The notes under the pieces are model-generated. The model saw nothing but the letters and a program-made list of their open reading frames with translations, ran no database searches and was not told the DNA's origin. From contig MKRO01000171.1 in the NCBI GenBank assembly GCA_001896965.1, forward strand, positions 1 through 35,357: DNA of 35,357 nucleotides, written 5' to 3'. Position 1 is the first letter of the stretch; each line of letters begins with the position of its first letter. The stretch is from Sphingobacteriales bacterium 41-5. Lineage in GTDB: Bacteria > Bacteroidota > Bacteroidia > Chitinophagales > Chitinophagaceae. Of the stretch, positions 30,361 to 35,357 are shown one piece after another. The position numbers were made by a program, and so were the translations under genes.

Positions 30361-31713
30361 GTGGCCAAAATTACTAAACCGGTAAACGTGATAAATATTC
30401 GAATACTAAAAAACACACTGTTAACGACCTTCTTTTCATTAATAATTTTTAATAGCGGTGCCCAGCGCCTGCTTTCAGATGTGATGGATACAACCGTGTT
30501 TGCAGACAAGCAAATTAAGATCATGTCTGATACATACGGTATGCTCGCCTTCACCGGTTATCTTCAGCCACAGTTTCAAGTGGCGCAGGAGAAAGGTGCC
30601 GATGCTGAGTATCAGGGAGGCGCGTTTGCAACCAACGCATCTAACCGGTTTCGCCTGAGAAGGGGGCGCTTGCGGGCTGATTATCTTTCTTTTCATAAAG
30701 ACGGCACACCTTCCACATTTTTTGTATTTCAGTTTGATGGTACGGAACAGGGCGTAAACATCAGGGATTTTTGGGGCAGGTATTATGAAAATAAATGGCA
30801 AATGTTCTCGGTAACTGCCGGTATGATGGCAAGGCCGTTCGGCTTTGAAGTACAACTTTCCTCGTCATCACGCGAAACGCCCGAGCGTGGCCGCATGTCA
30901 CAAATACTCATGAAAACAGAACGCGACCTTGGTGCAGAATTAACCTTCAACCCCAGAGCAAAAGATGCGGCATTAAAAAACCTGCAGCTCGAAATAGGCG
31001 TATTCAATGGCCAGGGTTTGGCAGGCCCGCGCGAATATGATAACCGGAAAGATGTTATCGCACATGCAAAACTAAAACAGGTAAAATTGGGAGCCGTGAA
31101 AATTGCCGGAGGTGTAAGCGGCTTATTTGGAGGCATTGCGAGTGAAACTACAAACCTTTATCGTACACAACAGGTAAGCGGTAGTTGGCTAATGATGAAG
31201 GATTCTGCTGCAGGGAATATCGGCAAAATCACACCCCGTCAATATTTGGGCGCTGATTTGCAGATTGAAACCACTTCAAAAGACTGGCAAACCGAACTGC
31301 GTGCAGAATATATTTTTGGAAAGCAAACAGCCACTGCCAATTCAAGCGCTACGCCAGGCTCTTACCCCGTTGAAGAAAATGTGAAACAACCGCTTTACAC
31401 AAGGCCTTTTAATGGCGCCTACTTTTACTTTTTACAAAATCTTTTTAACGAAAACAACCAGTTCATTGTAAAATATGACTGGTATGACCCTAACACAAAA
31501 GTAAAAGGAACCGGAGTGGCCAACGCAAATGGGTTTACTGAGGCTGATATACGATATAATACCTTAGGCTTAGGTTTTTTACGGCATATCAATAGTAACC
31601 TGAAATTGTTTTTTTGGTATGACCATATAAAGAACGAAGCCACGTCAATTACTGATTTTACTAAAGACGTAAATGATGATGTGTTTACTTTAAGGGCGCA
31701 GTTTATGTTTTAA
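30361..31713 (+). CDS. Porin O/P-like outer membrane protein
   Basis: Up to 450 residues. There is no ATG: GTG 30361 is the longest start, but GTG 30388 (then INIRILKNTLLTTFFSLIIF) gives a proper signal peptide with a cut after SGA and is preferred by me. The frame is open upstream only into the IS3 end. The mature protein is a beta-barrel of the phosphate-selective porin O/P type: YGMLAFTGYLQPQFQVAQEK, NRFRLRRGRLRADYLSFHKD, AGMMARPFGFEVQLSSSSRE, TPERGRMSQILMKTERDLGA and a terminal aromatic (LRAQFMF) as in outer membrane barrels. Substrate may be phosphate or another small anion. The IS end lies within 30 bases of the start, so the native promoter may be lost. Confidence 0.8.
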   Translation: MAKITKPVNVINIRILKNTLLTTFFSLIIFNSGAQRLLSDVMDTTVFADKQIKIMSDTYGMLAFTGYLQPQFQVAQEKGADAEYQGGAFATNASNRFRLRRGRLRADYLSFHKDGTPSTFFVFQFDGTEQGVNIRDFWGRYYENKWQMFSVTAGMMARPFGFEVQLSSSSRETPERGRMSQILMKTERDLGAELTFNPRAKDAALKNLQLEIGVFNGQGLAGPREYDNRKDVIAHAKLKQVKLGAVKIAGGVSGLFGGIASETTNLYRTQQVSGSWLMMKDSAAGNIGKITPRQYLGADLQIETTSKDWQTELRAEYIFGKQTATANSSATPGSYPVEENVKQPLYTRPFNGAYFYFLQNLFNENNQFIVKYDWYDPNTKVKGTGVANANGFTEADIRYNTLGLGFLRHINSNLKLFFWYDHIKNEATSITDFTKDVNDDVFTLRAQFMF

Positions 31714-31820
31714 GAAAGGCGGTCATTTCTATTCGAGGGTTTGAAGAGCTTTCTATAAACCCCGCTAACCCGAAACTTATTGTTAAATCCTGCCTATCTT
31801 TAAACACAAAGTTTGTAAGC

Positions 31821-33188
31821 ATGAAGGGATTATTTTCAATTTTACTTTTTACCGCCATCAATTGTTTTGCGCAAAATGCCGATGAGGTTTTTATCAAAAA
31901 AATCTCCGACGAAATATTTACACATAGCAAAGCCTATGATAATTTAAGAGTGCTTACAAAAACCATCGGGCCGAGGCTGGCCGGATCGCCCAATATGTAC
32001 AAAGCCGAAGCCTGGGGTTACAATTTGCTGAAAGCTACCGGTAGTGAAAATACCTATAAGCAGGCGTGTATGGTGCCGCATTGGGTTCGGGGTGGAAAAG
32101 ATGAGGCCGTTGCCCTGCTACCCGGCAATAAAAGAAAAGTGCTGGATATTGTGGCTTTGGGAAATAGTGTAGGCACCGGAGGGAAACCGTTAACTGCACC
32201 CGTAATCGTTATCAATTCCTTTGAAGAGTTGGAAGCAAAAAAAGATGATGTAAAAGGAAAAATTGTTTTTTACAACTATAAATTCAATCCGCGTTTTGTT
32301 GAAACCTTTCAATCTTATGGTGATGCGGTAAAATACCGTGGGAGGCTTGGAACCTCTTCTGCTGCAAAGTACGGTGCCGTTGCAACGATTGTTAGAAGCA
32401 TGAGCCATGAAGCCGGCAACAATCCGCACACGGGTTCAACCTGGTATGACAGCGCTTATAAAAAAAATCCTGCTGTGGCAATTGGCTTGCGCGATGCAGA
32501 CTGGCTGGCAGATGAAATTGGAAAAAACAGATCACTGAAAATTCAACTTAAAACAAACGGTTATTTTTTGCCTGATGCCGAGGGTCATAATATTATTGGT
32601 GAATTAAAAGGAAGTGAATTTCCGAACGAATACATTACTGTTGGCGGCCATCTTGATAGTTGGGATAATTGTGAGGGCGCTCACGATGACGGCGCGGGCA
32701 TTACGCAAACCATTGAAATTTTAAGAACCTTTAAGGCACTGGGTTATAAACCCAAAAGAACCATTCGTTTTGTACTTTTTGCTAACGAAGAAAATGGCAC
32801 ACGCGGTGCAAAAAAATATGCTGATGAGGCCGAAGCAAAAAAGGAGAAACACATTTTTGCATTGGAAAGCGATGCCGGAGGATTCACACCGCGCGGTTTT
32901 CATTTTGATGTGGTACCCGAAGCTTTTTCTAAATTGAAAAACTGGGCGCCGATGTTTGAACCTTACGGTGGCGCAGGCTTTGTGAATGATGGTGAAGGCG
33001 GTGTAGACATTAGTTATTTAAAAAAACTGGGCACGCCTTTAAGCGGTTTGTCCCCCGACTCACAACGGTATTTCGATATTCATCATTCCCGTGCCGATGT
33101 TTTTGAAAGCGTGAACAAACGCGAACTGGAATTGGGCGCTATTAATATGGCTGCGCTGATTTATTTGGTTGATAAATATGGATTGTAG
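31821..33188 (+). CDS. Exported M28 family zinc peptidase
   Basis: 455 residues from ATG 31821. Signal peptide MKGLFSILLFTAINCFAQ. An N-terminal lid and PA-like domain (about 90-240) precede the M28 catalytic domain. Metal ligands and catalytic acids are visible: His 277 (TVGGHLDSWD), Asp 289 (GAHDDGAGI), Glu 323-324 (FANEENGTRGAKKY), Asp in ALESDAGGF and His in FDIHHSRADVFE. This set fits the carboxypeptidase Q/plasma glutamate carboxypeptidase group, which cleaves dipeptides or C-terminal residues. It acts in the periplasm or outside the cell. TATCTTTA at 31795-31802 is a possible -7 box, but no -33 is at proper distance. Confidence 0.88.
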   Translation: MKGLFSILLFTAINCFAQNADEVFIKKISDEIFTHSKAYDNLRVLTKTIGPRLAGSPNMYKAEAWGYNLLKATGSENTYKQACMVPHWVRGGKDEAVALLPGNKRKVLDIVALGNSVGTGGKPLTAPVIVINSFEELEAKKDDVKGKIVFYNYKFNPRFVETFQSYGDAVKYRGRLGTSSAAKYGAVATIVRSMSHEAGNNPHTGSTWYDSAYKKNPAVAIGLRDADWLADEIGKNRSLKIQLKTNGYFLPDAEGHNIIGELKGSEFPNEYITVGGHLDSWDNCEGAHDDGAGITQTIEILRTFKALGYKPKRTIRFVLFANEENGTRGAKKYADEAEAKKEKHIFALESDAGGFTPRGFHFDVVPEAFSKLKNWAPMFEPYGGAGFVNDGEGGVDISYLKKLGTPLSGLSPDSQRYFDIHHSRADVFESVNKRELELGAINMAALIYLVDKYGL

Positions 33189-33219
33189 AGCCTTACTTTT
33201 GCAGGCGTAAACTAAATTA

Positions 33220-33906
33220 ATGGTCACAAAATTAATAGTAGATAAATCGGAAGGGCTTCAGGAAGTAGAAGAGAAAGCCCAGCAAAATTCGGCATTGAGA
33301 GCGGTAGCAAATTTTGTGTCCTATGTTTTTCACCCTGTGTTTGTACCGGTTTATGTGATTGCTTTTCTGTTGTTTGTTCAACCCTTTTTATTTGTGGGCT
33401 TTGAAGCAAGGCAGAAAATGCTGATCATCGTGCAATCCTTCCTGATGTTCACTTTTTTCCCGTTGATTTCTGTAGGCCTGCTGAAAGCTTTAAAATTTAT
33501 CAGCTCCGTTAAATTAAAGGAACGCAAAGACCGCATCATTCCGTTTATCATTTGCAATATCTGGTATTTCTGGATCTGGTACGTGTGGCGCAACCTGCCA
33601 CAAATACCGCACGATGCTGTAGTGTTTGCCATGAGCGTTTTTCTGGCGTCTTCAATTGGTTTGCTGTTTAATATTTATATGAAGATCAGCATGCACGCCA
33701 TTGCCATCGGCACGGCCATTGCTTTTTTAGTGGGGCTTTCTTTTCAATACGATATTAGTTTCGGGCTGTACCTTTCGGTAGCCTTTTTAATCGGCGGCGC
33801 TGTATGCACTTCCCGCTTAATACTGAACGATCATCAACCGGCCGAAATTTATTGGGGCCTGGCCACGGGAGTGATAGCTGTAATGCTGGCGAATATTATA
33901 GTCTGA
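33220..33906 (+). CDS. PAP2-like membrane protein with altered active site
   Basis: 228 residues from ATG 33220. Six or so hydrophobic helices follow a cytoplasmic N-terminus of about 30 residues. The three PAP2 phosphatase motifs can be lined up but are changed: KLKERKDRI for K-x6-R-P, ISMHA for P-S-G-H, and SRLILNDHQPAEI for S-R-x5-H-x3-D (Asp to Glu). The two His are present. Activity on lipid phosphates is therefore doubtful. A TTG-N22-TACTTTTG pair ends at 33199, 20 bases before the start, as a possible promoter; the M28 gene stop is 31 bases before the start, so read-through is also possible. Confidence 0.65.
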   Translation: MVTKLIVDKSEGLQEVEEKAQQNSALRAVANFVSYVFHPVFVPVYVIAFLLFVQPFLFVGFEARQKMLIIVQSFLMFTFFPLISVGLLKALKFISSVKLKERKDRIIPFIICNIWYFWIWYVWRNLPQIPHDAVVFAMSVFLASSIGLLFNIYMKISMHAIAIGTAIAFLVGLSFQYDISFGLYLSVAFLIGGAVCTSRLILNDHQPAEIYWGLATGVIAVMLANIIV

Positions 33907-33932
33907 CCCGTGATTTTTATGATTTGTTTGAT

Positions 33933-34175
33933 TTAAGGGTTGAAAAATTCAGTTGCATCTTTTGGGAAGGGCACTATTTCTTCCTCTTTAATTTCAAGCG
34001 ATTGAATATAATGCTGCACATCAGCCATCGTAAATGATTGTTTAAATTCATCGCGCAGTTCATCGTTTTTATTGGCGAAGCACACATTGCCTTCTTCCTG
34101 CTCAATAAATATGAGGCCGAGTTTTTGCTCGAGCTGCCGAATAAAATCTTCTAAATATTTATTGTTTTGTTGCAC
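33933..34175 (-). CDS. Small protein of unknown function
   Basis: 80 residues from ATG 34175: a helical N-terminus MQQNNKYLEDFIRQLEQKLG, a short beta region LIFIEQEEGNVCFA, and a C-terminal helix with ELRDEFKQSFTMADVQHYIQ. Acidic, cytoplasmic. I recognise no domain. The bias and complete frame suggest a real gene. It is convergent with the PAP2-like gene and divergent from recA. Confidence 0.55.
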   Translation of the reverse strand: MQQNNKYLEDFIRQLEQKLGLIFIEQEEGNVCFANKNDELRDEFKQSFTMADVQHYIQSLEIKEEEIVPFPKDATEFFNP

Positions 34176-34213
34176 GTCTTTTTTATTTGAATGAAGTTAG
34201 GCAATTGCAGGTA

Positions 34214-34247
34214 ATCATAGCCCTCCGGTTAAACTGTGGGCTATGAT
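34214..34247. repeat. Perfect 10-bp inverted repeat upstream of recA
   Basis: ATCATAGCCC at 34214-34223 pairs exactly with GGGCTATGAT at 34238-34247, around a 14-base loop. No T-run on either side, so not a standard terminator. It sits between the divergent starts of the small gene and recA. Confidence 0.6.
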
Positions 34248-34309
34248 TTAAACCATCGGCTAACATTTAATGATGTCGAAAATAAGCTCCAAAAAATTTA
34301 GTTTTATAA

Positions 34310-34329
34310 TACTAAATATGTTAGCTTTG
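34310..34329 (+). promoter_or_regulatory. recA promoter -7 box with putative damage-response operator
   Basis: TACTAAATATGTTAGCTTTG combines the inverted repeat CTAA-N5-TTAG (34312-34324) with the full -7 match TAGCTTTG (34322-34329). It aligns with the imuA element at 17 of 20 positions, including the bases outside the repeat. The -33 region has only TTTA at a fitting distance. Confidence 0.65.
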
Positions 34330-34379
34330 CTGTTGATAATTAATTTAGAATGGATATTGGTAAATTGTAATTTTGGAGT

Positions 34380-35357
34380 ATGGCAAAAGCAGAAACTAAA
34401 GAAATGGATATGGGCAGCGAAAAATTGAAAGCCCTTAAACTTACCATGGAAAAACTGGATAAGGACTTTGGAAAGGGCAGTGTAATGATGATGAACGAAA
34501 AAGCATCAACAGCACACGAAGTTGTTTCAACAGGTTCTATCGGGCTGGACACAGCGCTTGGCATTGGCGGGCTTCCGCGGGGGAGGGGGATTGAAATTTA
34601 CGGGCCTGAATCGAGCGGTAAAACAACTGTGGCCACGCACGTAATTGCAGAGGCGCAAAAGAAAGGTGGCATGTGCGCCATCATTGACGCGGAGCACGCG
34701 TTTGACAGTGTGTATGCTCAAAAATTAGGCGTGAACGTTGATAACCTTTTAATCTCCCAGCCTGATTATGGTGAGCAGGCGCTTGAAATTGCCGACAGGC
34801 TGATCCTTTCCGGCGCGCTGGATGTGGTGGTGATTGACTCGGTGGCGGCGCTGGTTCCCAAGAGTGAACTGGAGGGCGAAATGGGCGACAGCAAAATGGG
34901 TTTGCATGCGAGGTTGATGAGCCAGGCGCTTCGTAAACTTACCGCAACAATTTCTAAAACCAACACAATTTGTATTTTCATTAACCAGTTGCGCGAAAAA
35001 ATTGGTGTAATGTTTGGCAACCCCGAAACCACAACGGGAGGCAACGCATTAAAATTCTACGCTTCGGTGAGGCTTGATATTCGCCGTTCTTCTCAAATAA
35101 AAGATGGCGACGAAGCCATTGGTAACCGCGTGAAAGTGAAAGTGGTAAAAAATAAAGTGGCGCCTCCTTTCAGGGCCGCGGAGTTTGATATTATTTTTGG
35201 CGAGGGCATTTCTAAAACCGGCGAGATCATTGATATGGGTGTTGATTTGGGCATTGTTCAAAAAAGCGGTTCATGGTATAGTTATAACAACGACAAACTT
35301 GGCCAGGGCCGTGATGCGGTGAAGAACCTGTTGATGGACAATCCTGAACTTTCAAAC
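34380..35357 (+). CDS. recA: Recombinase RecA (3' end outside window)
   Basis: ATG 34380 follows TTTTGGAGT, a possible ribosome binding site. 326 codons are visible and run past the right edge, out of about 340-350 in the family. Present are the N-terminal helix, [11 protein letters not shown], Walker [19 protein letters not shown], the catalytic Glu in that stretch, Walker [14 protein letters not shown], loop L1 SELEGEMGD, loop L2 [20 protein letters not shown] and [15 protein letters not shown], and [13 protein letters not shown]. RecA forms filaments on single-stranded DNA, drives recombination, and triggers LexA-type repressor cleavage in SOS. The promoter motif shared with imuA fits damage control of both. 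Confidence 0.97.
   Translation, partial: MAKAETKEMDMGSEKLKALKLTMEKLDKDFGKGSVMMMNEKASTAHEVVSTGSIGLDTALGIGGLPRGRGIEIYGPESSGKTTVATHVIAEAQKKGGMCAIIDAEHAFDSVYAQKLGVNVDNLLISQPDYGEQALEIADRLILSGALDVVVIDSVAALVPKSELEGEMGDSKMGLHARLMSQALRKLTATISKTNTICIFINQLREKIGVMFGNPETTTGGNALKFYASVRLDIRRSSQIKDGDEAIGNRVKVKVVKNKVAPPFRAAEFDIIFGEGISKTGEIIDMGVDLGIVQKSGSWYSYNNDKLGQGRDAVKNLLMDNPELSN

Overview
The window is chromosomal DNA of a member of the Bacteroidota, most likely Chitinophagaceae or a close relative. The evidence is the gliding-motility gene gldC, the imuA-imuB-dnaE2 cassette, the PspC/PadR pair, many small Bacteroidota-type lipoproteins, and repeated promoter elements of the Bacteroidota primary sigma type (-33 TTG/TTTG, -7 TAnnTTTG). 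No rRNA, tRNA, CRISPR array or prophage is visible.

Layout. 1-2.5 kb (minus): the cut-off 5' part of a GatB/YqeY protein, gldC, a family 4-like glycosyltransferase and a gamma-glutamylcyclotransferase-like protein. 2.5-3.8 kb: the 3' end of an S41 peptidase gene, cut off by an IS630-family element whose transposase needs a -1 frameshift. 4.0-5.3 kb: a secreted Gfo/Idh/MocA oxidoreductase (minus). 5.5-10.1 kb (plus): a small lipoprotein, recQ, a tsaC/Sua5-type gene and cca. 10.1-11.1 kb (minus): a YciI-like lipoprotein and a DUF1569 protein. 11.2-12.2 kb: a decayed IS1595-family transposase fused in frame to the last part of an FAD-dependent oxidoreductase. 12.3-13.0 kb: a protein joining a carbohydrate-binding-like domain to a helix-hairpin-helix domain. 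13.3-21.1 kb (plus): a ThuA-domain protein, the mutagenic repair cassette imuA-imuB-dnaE2, and a flavin amine oxidase. 21.2-23.7 kb (minus): a padR-pspC operon. 23.9-25.4 kb (plus): a 2-hydroxyacid dehydrogenase and a small exported protein. 25.6-28.5 kb (minus): a glycosidase-like lipid- or wall-associated exported protein and a helical protein of unknown function. 28.5-29.6 kb: a gene-free 1.1 kb gap holding two paralogous small-RNA-like units. 29.6-30.4 kb: the 3' end of an alpha-L-rhamnosidase gene and an IS3-family remnant. 30.4-33.9 kb (plus): a porin O/P-like protein, an M28 peptidase and a degenerate PAP2-like membrane protein. The window ends inside recA (plus).

How the parts connect. 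imuA and recA share a 20-bp promoter motif (TACTAAATWTRTTAGCTTTK) containing the inverted repeat CTAA-N5-TTAG on top of the -7 box; this looks like a common damage-response operator joining the mutasome to recA. The least explained part is the gap at 28.6-29.55 kb: two units, each with a -7 box, a purine-rich leader, a 64-nt core differing at one base, and the same intrinsic terminator, with three further degenerate copies of a short core motif between them. Three insertion-sequence remnants each sit beside only the 3' end of a host gene, which points to repeated IS-associated deletion.
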